A stretch of 45,422 nucleotides of DNA from Bacillus nakamurai (GTDB lineage Bacteria > Bacillota > Bacilli > Bacillales > Bacillaceae), in contig NZ_LSAZ01000014.1 in NCBI RefSeq assembly GCF_001584325.1, positions 1 through 45,422 on the forward strand, given 5' to 3'. The position numbers and the translations under genes are program-made. Under the pieces are notes generated by a model. That model made no database searches, was not told the DNA's origin, and saw nothing but the letters and a program-made list of their open reading frames with translations. How positions within the stretch are numbered: the first letter of the stretch is position 1; every line of letters begins with the position of its first letter. Of this stretch, positions 24,734 through 32,243 are shown piece by piece.

Positions 24734-25678
24734 ATGACAAAACAAAAGGATATAGAATCCGTTCTGAACATCGCAAAGGAAAATGGCTTACATTTAAAAC
24801 ATGAAGGGGCGGACATCAATGAAACGGGGATGGACTTCCAAGTCGTATTTGCTGAAGATGACAGCGGCGTGACATGGGTGCTCCGAAAGCCGCGCCGTCC
24901 CGATGTTATTGAAAGAGCGGCTGCTGAAAGTGACGTCCTCACGTTTCTCCGCAGCTATGTCACGGTATCTGTGCCCGATTGGCGGATTCATACACCGGAA
25001 CTGATCGCTTATCCGAAACTGGACGGAATACCCGCAGCCGTTATTGACCTGGAGAAGAAACAGTATGTCTGGAATATGGAACACGAGCCGCCTTCAGACG
25101 ATTTTGTCCGCTCCCTTGCCGCCGCATTAGCCGGGCTGCACGGGGCAGATCCGGCTACTGCCTCTAAGTCCGGTATCGAAATCATAAAGCCGGATGACGT
25201 CAGGCAAAGGGCAGCGGAATCAATGGATCGGGTAAAAAAAGAAATCGGGGTCTCAGAGCCGCTTTGGCAAAGATGGCAAACTTGGATAAATGACAGCTCG
25301 TATTGGCCTGATTTTTCCGCGCTGATCCATGGCGACTTGCATCCCCCGCATATATTAATCGGCCCGAATCAGTGTGTGACGGGGCTTCTTGATTGGACGG
25401 AGGCAAAGGTTGCCGATCCGGCCAAGGATTTTGTCCTTTATCAAGCCATATTCGGAGAAAAAGAAACGAAACGCCTGCTTCAGAGCTACCAAGCTGAAGG
25501 CGGAAGGATCTGGCCGAAAATGCAGGAGCATGTGACAGAATGGCAGGCGGCTTATCCTGTGGAAACAGCGAAGTTCGCGCTTCAGACGGGGCAAGAGGAG
25601 CATATGCAAATGGCGCGGGACATGCTCGGCCTGGCCGATACGAAAGGTTATCGACTTCCGCCGGATGACAGCGTATGA
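24734..25678 (+). CDS. ycbJ: Macrolide 2'-phosphotransferase-like protein YcbJ (Mph family)
   Basis: A 314-residue kinase of the aminoglycoside/macrolide phosphotransferase fold. N-lobe: VTWVLRKPRRPDV around residue 46, with the likely ATP-contacting lysine. C-lobe: the Brenner motif LIHGDLHPPHILI with catalytic Asp201, and the metal-binding GLLDWTEAKVADPAKDF near residue 218. This pattern, in particular DWTEAKV-DPA-DF, is that of macrolide 2'-phosphotransferases, and B. subtilis YcbJ is classed with Mph(K). It may phosphorylate the desosamine sugar of some macrolides. Whether it gives resistance in this strain cannot be told from sequence. The ATG at 24734 follows TGGGGAAAC. It is monocistronic. 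Confidence 0.85.
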   Translation: MTKQKDIESVLNIAKENGLHLKHEGADINETGMDFQVVFAEDDSGVTWVLRKPRRPDVIERAAAESDVLTFLRSYVTVSVPDWRIHTPELIAYPKLDGIPAAVIDLEKKQYVWNMEHEPPSDDFVRSLAAALAGLHGADPATASKSGIEIIKPDDVRQRAAESMDRVKKEIGVSEPLWQRWQTWINDSSYWPDFSALIHGDLHPPHILIGPNQCVTGLLDWTEAKVADPAKDFVLYQAIFGEKETKRLLQSYQAEGGRIWPKMQEHVTEWQAAYPVETAKFALQTGQEEHMQMARDMLGLADTKGYRLPPDDSV

Positions 25679-25687
25679 TACATTTTA

Positions 25688-25970
25688 AAATAAAAGAACG
25701 GCTCAACAATGCTGAGGAAGAATAAGTACGTATCAGCGTGCGGTGTTCAGAGAGTCGGTGGCTGCTGTGAACCGATCCCCGCCCGGTGCGGAATGGGCTT
25801 CTGAATTGCTATGCTGAAAAACAGTAGGCGGTGCCGGGATTCTTTCCCCGTTATCAAGAAAGGAATATCGAGACGGATGTTTCTATACTTGTTGAGAGAA
25901 TGGCTTTTCAGCCGTTAATAAAGGTGGCGCCGCGACAGCCTCGTCCTTTGATGGACGGGGTTTTTTTGTA
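25688..25970 (+). promoter_or_regulatory. T-box riboswitch, tRNA-Trp responsive, upstream of rtpA
   Basis: A classic T-box leader. Stem I carries AGTA near 25725 and an AGAGAGTCGGTGGCTGC-type apical region. The likely specifier codon is UGG at 25794-25796 (in GCGGAATGGGCTT). The T-box sequence AAGGTGGCGCCGCGA is at 25921-25935. The terminator stem CCTCGTCC/GGACGGGG, followed by seven T, ends near 25968. The TGGC in the T-box would pair with GCCA, matching the G discriminator base of Bacillus tRNA-Trp. In B. subtilis this leader controls rtpA-ycbK (anti-TRAP) in response to uncharged tRNA-Trp. Confidence 0.85.
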
Positions 25971-25989
25971 TGGTGTAAAGGAGGTGATG

Positions 25990-26030
25990 GCCGTGGAATC
26001 TGATTGGAGCAGGACAAATAAACAAAAAAG
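25990..26030 (+). promoter_or_regulatory. Possible Trp leader-peptide region upstream of rtpA
   Basis: After the T-box, AAAGGAGGTG precedes ATG 25993, reading MAVESDWSRTNK with one Trp codon and no stop before the rtpA ribosome site. In B. subtilis a short leader peptide with three Trp codons (rtpLP) regulates rtpA translation. Here the Trp run and the stop appear lost; a one-base indel would restore a TAA at 26026-26028. Low confidence. Confidence 0.35.
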
Positions 26031-26041
26031 GAGGGATTCAC

Positions 26042-26197
26042 ATGGTGATCGCAGCAGACGACCTCGAAGTTACATGTCCGCATTCTGAAGGGACGGGTGC
26101 AGGAGGAAGGGACACCCTGCCCGAAATGCGGCGTAAAGGCGTCATCTGGACGGCGCAAGAATTTTATCAGAAAGCATTTGAACTGAAAAATATATGA
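26042..26197 (+). pseudogene. rtpA: rtpA (anti-TRAP) with lost zinc cysteines
   Basis: Anti-TRAP binds tryptophan-loaded TRAP and relieves repression of trp genes; each subunit needs a zinc site of two Cys-x-x-Cys pairs. The ATG at 26042 follows AAAAGGAGGG and the N-terminus MVIAADDLEVTCPH is typical. Then the expected second cysteine is Ser (TCT), and the frame reads GAGGRDTLPEMRR where the +1 frame reads QEEGTPCPKCG with the other two cysteines. The original frame returns as KGVIWTAQ, after which the +1 frame holds the family-like end FIRKHLN. So several small indels plus a Cys-to-Ser change are needed to explain it. Only one of four zinc cysteines remains in the 51-residue product, which is unlikely to fold. 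The T-box above it looks intact. Confidence 0.8.
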
Positions 26198-26201
26198 TAT
26201 A

Positions 26202-26251
26202 AAAAACACATGTTTTTGATTACATGAATGTAACTGAAACATGTGTTTTTC
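26202..26251 (+). terminator. Hairpin after rtpA
   Basis: Perfect stem AAAACACATGTTT/AAACATGTGTTTT with a loop of about 22 nt, ending in a short T run. A probable terminator directly after rtpA. Confidence 0.65.
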
Positions 26252-26261
26252 AGGCTGGTAT

Positions 26262-26345
26262 ATGATGCTGAAACTAACTTCGATGATCGGCATTGCCTCC
26301 GCTTATTGGACGGTTCATAAAGCCCGCCGGCAGGATGCCATATAA
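26262..26345 (+). pseudogene. Short C-terminal stub, possibly of ycbK (EamA-type transporter)
   Basis: A 27-codon frame (MMLKLTSMIGIASAYWTVHK then ARRQDAI) looks like the last membrane helix and basic tail of a polytopic protein. In B. subtilis ycbK, a drug/metabolite transporter gene, follows rtpA. Most of it would have been deleted here. Family assignment is inference from position and the hydrophobic-then-basic pattern. Confidence 0.35.
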
Positions 26346-26370
26346 AAAAGGCCGCCATCCGGCCTTTTTG
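26344..26370. terminator. Bidirectional terminator next to ycbP
   Basis: AAAAAGGCC/GGCCTTTTT stem with a 7-nt loop; T runs on both strands. It serves ycbP from the right and the rtpA region from the left. Confidence 0.8.
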
Positions 26371-26372
26371 CG

Positions 26373-26756
26373 TTATTCAGATCGGGGCTCTAAAAAACGG
26401 GAGTTGCCCAAGTCTTTTCTCATGATATAGAAATGGAAAAAATATTCTGCGACAGCGATAATAATGGCAGAAATAAGAGCTGCAAATGCAAGCTTTCCTC
26501 CGGAGATGCCCATTGACAGAGGCATTCCCACCAGCCACACGACGAGAAACGCGAGTCCGAAATCAGCTAACGCCGCCGTAATGTTGTTCCATTTCGGCAA
26601 TACGTAAAGATCACCCGTAAAGTAAGAAACAGCCCCTAACACAATGGTCATCAGCAGCGCGTCACCGAATGTAAAGTTAAAGCCTAAGCCGAGTACCAGA
26701 TACAGAATAATGAGAGTCATAATGCCTTTAATGGCAAGTGCTTTAATATGCGCCAT
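26373..26756 (-). CDS. ycbP: Membrane protein YcbP (DUF2512 family)
   Basis: A 127-residue protein with four evident membrane helices and a short charged tail ([15 protein letters not shown]). Length, topology and place next to cwlJ match B. subtilis YcbP, a DUF2512 protein with no established biochemical function; relatives occur widely in spore-forming Bacillus. The ATG at 26756 follows AAAGGAGG. It is a single gene, divergent from cwlJ. Confidence 0.82.
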   Translation of the reverse strand: MAHIKALAIKGIMTLIILYLVLGLGFNFTFGDALLMTIVLGAVSYFTGDLYVLPKWNNITAALADFGLAFLVVWLVGMPLSMGISGGKLAFAALISAIIIAVAEYFFHFYIMRKDLGNSRFLEPRSE

Positions 26757-26919
26757 ACGTATTCCTCCTTTTGGAAATCATGTTAGTATGTTTCCTCATA
26801 TTGAGAAATATAAACCCTTTTTCATGAAACAAACGTTTAAATAAGTTTTCTGCCTGCCGGCTGTCATCACTGGGCCGCCGCTGAATATGATGAAGGGAGA
26901 AAAGACGGGAGGTGTCATG

Positions 26920-27348
26920 ATGGCAGTTGTAAAAGCGTCGAGCGCCGATGTGGATTTAATGGCAAGGCTGCTCAGGGCGGAGGCAGAAGGCGAAGGACAG
27001 CAGGGAATGCTTCTGGTCGGCAATGTGGGAATCAATCGGGTGAGGGCGAATTGCTCTGATTTTAAAGGCCTCCGCACCATCAGACAGATGGTGTTTCAGC
27101 CGCACGCGTTTGAGGCGGTGACTCACGGATATTTTTATCAAAGGCCGCGCGAAACCGAACGGAGGCTCGCACGGCGGAACATTAATGGAGAACGATTTTG
27201 GCCGGCAAAATTCAGCCTGTGGTATTTTAAACCGCCGGGAAACTGCCCGCCGACTTGGTATAATCAGCCGTTTGTGGCCAGATACAAGTCCCATTGTTTC
27301 TATCAGCCGACAGGCGAAACGTGCGAAAACGTGTACAACACATTTTAA
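26920..27348 (+). CDS. cwlJ: Spore cortex-lytic enzyme CwlJ
   Basis: A hydrolase of the SleB/CwlJ family that degrades cortex peptidoglycan when spores germinate, notably in response to calcium-dipicolinate; in B. subtilis it sits in the spore coat and needs GerQ. The ATG at 26920 follows GGGAGGTG and gives 142 residues, the exact length of B. subtilis CwlJ. The catalytic region is clear: LMARLLRAEAEGEGQQGM with the expected catalytic Glu near residue 20-23, VGNVGINRV, and the C-terminal FSLWYFKPPGNCP. No signal peptide, as expected for a protein made in the mother cell. Transcription is SigE-dependent in B. subtilis; I could not fix a promoter here with confidence. Confidence 0.95.
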   Translation: MAVVKASSADVDLMARLLRAEAEGEGQQGMLLVGNVGINRVRANCSDFKGLRTIRQMVFQPHAFEAVTHGYFYQRPRETERRLARRNINGERFWPAKFSLWYFKPPGNCPPTWYNQPFVARYKSHCFYQPTGETCENVYNTF

Positions 27349-27356
27349 GGCCGGAC

Positions 27357-27388
27357 ACACCGTTCATCTATTTGAACGGTGTTTTTTT
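27357..27388 (+). terminator. Terminator after cwlJ
   Basis: ACACCGTTCA/TGAACGGTGT perfect 10-bp stem with a 6-nt loop, then a run of seven T. Confidence 0.88.
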
Positions 27389-27526
27389 AAAATCATGTGA
27401 AGAAAAATAGGAACAAAGTGCGCTTGACGGATGAAGCGCCGTAAAGAAACAGAAGGGTTTTTTTACGCTGCCGCTATCGTTTGTCGAAACAATGTGAAAA
27501 ATGTCTCCTTTCGTTCCATTGTCATG

Positions 27527-27579
27527 CTTACAAATCCTTTACAGTTCTTCATAGCGGTTTAACATTTCTTTTCTATAAT
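27527..27579 (+). promoter_or_regulatory. Pho box and promoter of phoD-tatAd-tatCd
   Basis: Four hexamers at 11-nt intervals, CTTACA (27527), TTTACA (27538), TCATAG (27549) and TAACAT (27560), match the PhoP direct-repeat pattern TTWACA-N5. A TATAAT -10 follows at 27574-27579. PhoP activation of phoD under phosphate starvation is established in B. subtilis. Confidence 0.8.
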
Positions 27580-27612
27580 GAGGGCGATCAATAAGAAGAA
27601 AGGGGAACTGAC

Positions 27613-29364
27613 ATGACACATGACGGCCGTATAGATGAATGGATCAAGGAGCTAGAGGAGAAAAGCTTTCAGAACAATACGTTTGACCGCCGTAAATTTA
27701 TTCAAGGAGCCGGGAAAATCGCCGGCCTCTCCCTCGGATTAGCGATCGCGCAATCATTCGGCGCTTTTGAAGTAAATGCCGCTCCTAAGTTTTCAAGTTA
27801 CCCGTTTACACTCGGCGTGGCATCAGGCGATCCGCTGTCTGACAGCGTCGTGCTCTGGACGCGGCTCGCTCCTGACCCGCTAAACGGAGGCGGCATGCCG
27901 AATCAGGCTATGCCTGTAAAGTGGGAGATTGCAAGCGATGAACACTTCCGGCACATCGTTAAACGCGGGACAGAAATGGCCAAGCCGAACCTCGGACATT
28001 CCGTTCATGTCGAGGCGGATGGGCTGAAGCCTAATAAAGTGTACTATTACCGCTTCAAAAGCGGGCACGAGCTCAGCCCTGTCGGCCGGACAAAAACATT
28101 GCCCGCACCAAACGATAAAGTATCGAGCATGACGTTTGCGTTTGCCTCATGCCAGCAGTATGAACACGGCTATTACACGGCGTATAAGCACATGGCGAAG
28201 GAAAAGCTTGATCTCGTATTCCATCTCGGCGATTACATTTATGAATACGGCCCTAATGAATATGTGTCAAAAACGGGGAATGTCAGGACACACAGCAGCG
28301 CTGAGGTGTATACGCTTGAAGATTATCGCAACCGGCACGCCCAATACCGTTCAGACGCCAATTTAAAATCGGCACACGCCGCGTTTCCGTGGGTCGTCAC
28401 GTGGGACGACCACGAGGTGGAGAACAATTACGCCAATGTCATCCCTGAAAAAGGCCAATCGGTTGAAGCGTTTGTACTCAGGCGCGCGGCTGCCTATCAG
28501 GCTTATTATGAGCATATGCCGCTCAGGCGCATGTCACTGCCGAATGGCCCTGATATGAGGCTGTACCGCCAATTTTCATATGGCGATTTAGCTTCGTTCA
28601 ATGTGCTTGATACAAGGCAGTACAGAGATGATCAGGCGAACGGCGACGGGAATAAGCCGCCTTCTGATGAATGGAGAGATCCGAAACGCACATTGATGGG
28701 GACAGAGCAAGAGCAATGGCTGTTCGAAAATTTGGCCGCCTCCAAAGCGAAGTGGAATGTGCTTGCGCAGCAAATCTTTTTCGCGCAATGGAATTTCGGC
28801 ACGACCGCAAATCCGATTTTTAGCATGGATTCTTGGGACGGCTATCCTGCCCAGCGGGAGCGTGTCATCAATTTCATCAAAAGCAAAAATCTTAACAATG
28901 TCATCGTGCTGACGGGAGATGTCCATGCGAGCTGGGCGTCGAATCTGCACACGGATTTTAATAAAACCAACTCGCCTATTTTCGGAGCAGAATTCGTCGG
29001 CACCTCTATCACGTCGGGAGGGAACGGCGCGGATAAAAGAGCCGATACGGATCAAATTTTAAAACAAAATCCTCATATTAAGTTTTTCAATGACTACCGC
29101 GGTTATGTCCGCTGTACGGTGACCCCGGCGCAATGGAAGGCGGACTACAGAGTCGTGCCGTATGTGACTGAGCCGGGCGCCGAGGCGTCGACGCGGGCAT
29201 CATTCATTTATCAAAAAGACCAGACAGGGATTCGTAAGGTTTCGGCAGCAGCTGTTGCAGGCGGTTTGAAGCAATCGGACGAGGTAGAGGAGGACCGCTT
29301 CTTCGCCCATAACAATGCCCATGAAAAGCAAATGAGGAAGAAACGGGCCAAAATCTCACAATAA
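27613..29364 (+). CDS. phoD: Secreted phosphodiesterase/alkaline phosphatase PhoD
   Basis: A 583-residue precursor (identical in length to B. subtilis PhoD) exported by the Tat pathway. Residues 25-56 form the signal peptide: twin-arginine motif DRRKFIQGAGKIAG, a hydrophobic stretch, then VNA. The mature enzyme is a calcium/iron metallophosphoesterase; metal-binding stretches include ASCQQYEHGYYTAYKHM, HLGDYIYEYG, TWDDHEVENNY and LTGDVHASWASN. PhoD cleaves teichoic-acid phosphodiesters and phosphomonoesters when phosphate is short. The ATG at 27613 follows AAAGGGGAAC. The dedicated translocase genes tatAd and tatCd follow at once, and a Pho box precedes it. Confidence 0.96.
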   Translation: MTHDGRIDEWIKELEEKSFQNNTFDRRKFIQGAGKIAGLSLGLAIAQSFGAFEVNAAPKFSSYPFTLGVASGDPLSDSVVLWTRLAPDPLNGGGMPNQAMPVKWEIASDEHFRHIVKRGTEMAKPNLGHSVHVEADGLKPNKVYYYRFKSGHELSPVGRTKTLPAPNDKVSSMTFAFASCQQYEHGYYTAYKHMAKEKLDLVFHLGDYIYEYGPNEYVSKTGNVRTHSSAEVYTLEDYRNRHAQYRSDANLKSAHAAFPWVVTWDDHEVENNYANVIPEKGQSVEAFVLRRAAAYQAYYEHMPLRRMSLPNGPDMRLYRQFSYGDLASFNVLDTRQYRDDQANGDGNKPPSDEWRDPKRTLMGTEQEQWLFENLAASKAKWNVLAQQIFFAQWNFGTTANPIFSMDSWDGYPAQRERVINFIKSKNLNNVIVLTGDVHASWASNLHTDFNKTNSPIFGAEFVGTSITSGGNGADKRADTDQILKQNPHIKFFNDYRGYVRCTVTPAQWKADYRVVPYVTEPGAEASTRASFIYQKDQTGIRKVSAAAVAGGLKQSDEVEEDRFFAHNNAHEKQMRKKRAKISQ

Positions 29365-29376
29365 GGAGGGAAACTC

Positions 29377-29574
29377 ATGTTTTCAAACATAGGAATTCCC
29401 GGGTTACTCTTAATTTTTGTCATCGCCCTGATCATTTTCGGGCCGTCAAAGCTTCCGGAAATCGGCCGTGCTGCAGGCCGCACGCTGCTTGAATTCAAAA
29501 GCGCCGCAAAGACACTGGTTTCAAATGAAGAGCCGGACAAGCAGGCGGCTGAAAAAGATAAAACGGCAGGGTGA
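29377..29574 (+). CDS. tatAd: Tat translocase subunit TatAd
   Basis: A 65-residue pore-forming Tat subunit. One N-terminal membrane helix ([20 protein letters not shown]), the hinge [15 protein letters not shown], an amphipathic helix ([13 protein letters not shown]) and a charged tail are all visible. In B. subtilis TatAd has both TatA and TatB functions and exports PhoD. It starts 12 bp after phoD behind AAGGAGGG. Two overlapping inverted repeats begin at its stop codon and end before tatCd, and may set the TatA:TatC ratio. Confidence 0.95.
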   Translation: MFSNIGIPGLLLIFVIALIIFGPSKLPEIGRAAGRTLLEFKSAAKTLVSNEEPDKQAAEKDKTAG

Positions 29575-29615
29575 ATCCTGATGAGGCAGAGGGATTCACT
29601 TCTGCCTCTTTCTTC
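29571..29615 (+). promoter_or_regulatory. Two mutually exclusive hairpins between tatAd and tatCd
   Basis: Arm A GTGAATCC (29571-29578, overlapping the tatAd TGA) pairs with A' GGATTCAC (29592-29599). Arm B GAGGCAGA (29583-29590) pairs with B' TCTGCCTC (29601-29608), followed by TTTCTTC. The pairs interleave (A-B-A'-B'), so they compete. B:B' resembles a weak terminator and A:A' an anti-terminator. A ribosome stopping at the tatAd stop would cover A and favour B:B'. The pairing is seen; the function is inferred. Confidence 0.5.
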
Positions 29616-29637
29616 ATATACAAGGAGGATGTACGGA

Positions 29638-30363
29638 TTGGATAAAAAAGAAACCCATTTAATCGGGCATTTAGAGGAAATCCGGCAGCGCCTCATTAAA
29701 ACGCTGCTTGCCTTTCTCGTGTTTTTAATCGGCGCGTTTTGGTTTGTGCAGGATATTTATGACTGGCTGATTAAGGATTTGAACGGAAAACTGGCTGTTT
29801 TAGGTCCGAGTGAGATCCTATGGGTGTACATGATGATTGCCGGAATATGCGCGATTACGGCAACTATCCCGATTGCAGCCTTTCAGCTTTGGCGGTTTAC
29901 TGCGCCGGCGCTGACAGCATCTGAACGACGGGCCGCTTTATTGTACATTCCGGGTCTGTCCGTTTTGTTTATCATCGGCATTTCCTTCGGGTATTTTGTG
30001 TTATTTCCGATCGTGCTCGGCTTTTTGACACAGTTATCCGCCGGCCATTTTGACATAGTGTTTACGGCGGACAACTATTTCTCATTTATGCTCAACCTTA
30101 CCCTGCCGTTTGGTTTTTTGTTTGAAATGCCCTTGGCCGTCATGTTTTTGACGCGGCTCGGCATTGTGAATCCCGCCCGGCTGGCAAAAGCGAGAAAGCT
30201 ATCGTATTTTCTGCTGATTGTCGTATCGGTGCTGATCACGCCGCCTGATTTTATGTCTGACTTTCTCGTCATGATTCCGCTATTGGTGCTGTATGAAATC
30301 AGCGTTACGCTTTCACGGATCGTATATAGAAAGAAATGGGCGGAGGCGCCGTCAGCGGTTTAG
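29638..30363 (+). CDS. tatCd: Tat translocase subunit TatCd
   Basis: The 241-residue, six-helix receptor of the Tat system, which recognises twin-arginine signals. The start is a TTG at 29638: AAGGAGG lies 9-10 nt upstream and the N-terminus becomes MDKKETHLIGHLEEIRQRL, the TatC signature. Other family blocks: a PSEILWVYMM segment near 59, GISFGYFVLFPIVLGFL near 118, and LSYFLLIVVSVLITPPD near 195. It is the third gene of the PhoD export unit. Its stop codon overlaps the stop of convergent pcp by 4 nt (TTAG), so there is no room for a terminator between them. Confidence 0.95.
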   Translation: MDKKETHLIGHLEEIRQRLIKTLLAFLVFLIGAFWFVQDIYDWLIKDLNGKLAVLGPSEILWVYMMIAGICAITATIPIAAFQLWRFTAPALTASERRAALLYIPGLSVLFIIGISFGYFVLFPIVLGFLTQLSAGHFDIVFTADNYFSFMLNLTLPFGFLFEMPLAVMFLTRLGIVNPARLAKARKLSYFLLIVVSVLITPPDFMSDFLVMIPLLVLYEISVTLSRIVYRKKWAEAPSAV

Positions 30364-31007
30364 TGAAGCTCGCCTCCGCCGGTATGAATGTCATCCTCAT
30401 GCGCTGCGGCCGTCACCGCAGCGATTTTGAGCGCTTTCACCATGAGGTTCAGGCTGAGGCTCGGCGCTGCTTTTTCCAGTGTTTGTTCGGGGATGTACGG
30501 GATGTGAATAAACCCGCCCCGAATGTGTAATGGCAGTCGGCTGAGCTCATCCATCAGCCCGTAGAAGAGGTGATTGCATACAAAGGTTCCCGCCGTGTAG
30601 GAAACGGCCGCGGGAATGCCTTCTTTCTTTATTTCCTCCACGATCCGCTTAATCGGAAGCCCGGTCCAATAAGCTGCGGGCCCGTCAGGTGAAATCGGCT
30701 CATCGATGGGCTGGTTTCCTTCGTTGTCCGGTATGCGCGCCTCATTCAAATTAATAGCTGTCCGTTCCGGCGTGATCTGCATTCTGCCGCCTGCCTGTCC
30801 GACACAAATGACGATGTCAGGCTGGTGCTTTTTGATAGCTTGGCGCAGAACGGTGAGTGACTTATCAAAAACTGTCGGCACCTGTTCAGACACCATGATG
30901 ACGGAGCCTTCAGTGAAGCCGTTAAGCTGTTTGACGGCTTCCCAGGAAGGGTTCACCGATTCTCCGCCAAATGGGTCAAAGCCTGTGAACAATACTTTTT
31001 TCTCCAT
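30360..31007 (-). CDS. pcp: Pyrrolidone-carboxylate peptidase Pcp
   Basis: A cytosolic cysteine peptidase (family C15) that removes N-terminal pyroglutamate. The ATG at 31007 follows AAGGAGGG and gives 215 residues, the B. subtilis length; the longer upstream frame is not coding. The catalytic triad is present: Glu81 (PERTAINLNEARIPDN), Cys144 (TAGTFVCNHLFY) and His168 (GGFIHIP). The N-terminal VLFTGFDPFGGESVNPSW is the family fingerprint. It is a single gene, convergent with tatCd and divergent from ycbU. Confidence 0.95.
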   Translation of the reverse strand: MEKKVLFTGFDPFGGESVNPSWEAVKQLNGFTEGSVIMVSEQVPTVFDKSLTVLRQAIKKHQPDIVICVGQAGGRMQITPERTAINLNEARIPDNEGNQPIDEPISPDGPAAYWTGLPIKRIVEEIKKEGIPAAVSYTAGTFVCNHLFYGLMDELSRLPLHIRGGFIHIPYIPEQTLEKAAPSLSLNLMVKALKIAAVTAAAHEDDIHTGGGELH

Positions 31008-31078
31008 AACAAACCCTCCTTTTCTCTTTCTACATACTCTATAATTGACATATATTCCTGCCGGAGGAGGAACATGCC

Positions 31079-32209
31079 TTGGACTCTTCACTGACACAAT
31101 ACCGCAATTTATTCCCGTCGCTTCAAACACATACCATGCTCGCGAGCTGTTCTCAAAGCGCTCTGGCTGCACCGGTTTCGAAAGCGATCACCGAATATCA
31201 AGAAAGTTTGCTGCAAAAAGGCGGGAACTGGGATGAAGCCATTGAAAGGACGGAGAAAGCAAGAAGCGAGTTTGCAAGGCTGATTGGCGCTGAGCCTGAG
31301 GAGATTGCCGTTTTGCCTTCAGTGACGGATGCCGCGGTATCCGTTGCCTCTGCTTTATCCAATTGTAAAAAGAAACAGGCGGTATATACGGATTTGGACT
31401 TCCCGGCGATTGCCCACGTCTGGAAGGCGCAAGCTGATGTTACGCTTTCAGTTATCACGTCCGATGAAGGGATGATCCCATTAGAGCGATATGAAACGTT
31501 TATCACAGATCAGACGCTGGTAACTTGTGTGCCTCATGTTGCATACACGAACGGTTTTGTACAGAATGTGAAGCAAATTGCCGCGATAGCCGCAAAGAAA
31601 GGGTCGCTCCTTTTTGTTGATGCCTATCAATCAGCGGGGCATGTCCCGATTGATGTGAAGGAATGGGGAGTTGATATGTTAGCCGCGGGCGCGAGAAAGT
31701 ATATGCTCGGTATACCGGGAACGGCATTTCTTTATGTCAGAAAGGAACTGGCAGAGCAGCTGAAGCCGAAAGCATCGGGCTGGTTCGGACAGCAAAAGGA
31801 CACAGCGTTTGATCTGACCCGTTTTTCTTATGCCGACGGAGCGAAACGCTTTGAGACCGGAACCCCGGCATTTATCAGCGTGTATGCGGCGAATGCGGCT
31901 TTATCGCTTCTGAACGGCATAGGCACAGCCCGTATCCATAAAGAAGTGAAAGAACTGAGTGCGTTTGCGTATGGATACGCGTCTGAAAAGGGGCTGAACC
32001 TTGCAGGCCCTCCATCATGCGAAGACAGGCCTGGCATGATTTCGATTTATGATGAAAGAGCATCAGAAACAGCGGCGCTCCTGAAACGGCAAAACATCAT
32101 ATGCTCACCCCGGCATCATGTCATTCGTCTTGCGCCTCATTTTTATAATACAAAGGATGAATTGGCATATGCGATTGATCAACTGGCTTTCGCACACCGC
32201 CGTATATAA
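31079..32209 (+). CDS. ycbU: Class V aminotransferase-like PLP enzyme YcbU
   Basis: A 376-residue fold-type-I PLP enzyme of the NifS/cysteine desulfurase-like group. The TTG at 31079 follows GGAGGAGG. Visible features: a Gly/Asp region FVDAYQSAGHVPID near 179-192 that holds the cofactor-binding Asp and Gln, and the likely Schiff-base lysine in AAGARKYMLGIPG near residue 207. No extra cysteine-bearing catalytic loop of a group I desulfurase is evident, so the reaction may be transamination, lyase or epimerase chemistry; the substrate is unknown. It is a single gene between pcp and a terminator shared with lmrB. It matches B. subtilis ycbU by place and size. Confidence 0.85.
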   Translation: MDSSLTQYRNLFPSLQTHTMLASCSQSALAAPVSKAITEYQESLLQKGGNWDEAIERTEKARSEFARLIGAEPEEIAVLPSVTDAAVSVASALSNCKKKQAVYTDLDFPAIAHVWKAQADVTLSVITSDEGMIPLERYETFITDQTLVTCVPHVAYTNGFVQNVKQIAAIAAKKGSLLFVDAYQSAGHVPIDVKEWGVDMLAAGARKYMLGIPGTAFLYVRKELAEQLKPKASGWFGQQKDTAFDLTRFSYADGAKRFETGTPAFISVYAANAALSLLNGIGTARIHKEVKELSAFAYGYASEKGLNLAGPPSCEDRPGMISIYDERASETAALLKRQNIICSPRHHVIRLAPHFYNTKDELAYAIDQLAFAHRRI

Positions 32210-32210
32210 A

Positions 32211-32243
32211 AAAACAGCAGACTCAAGCGAGCCTGCTGTTTTC
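32211..32243. terminator. Bidirectional terminator between ycbU and lmrB
   Basis: Perfect stem AAAACAGCAG/CTGCTGTTTT with a 12-nt loop; T-rich on both strands. Confidence 0.85.

Noticed and set aside
29571..29608. H-type pseudoknot formed by both tatAd-tatCd stems at once
   Set aside because: The loop that would cross an 8-bp stem is only 1 nt long, so the two stems are better read as alternatives.
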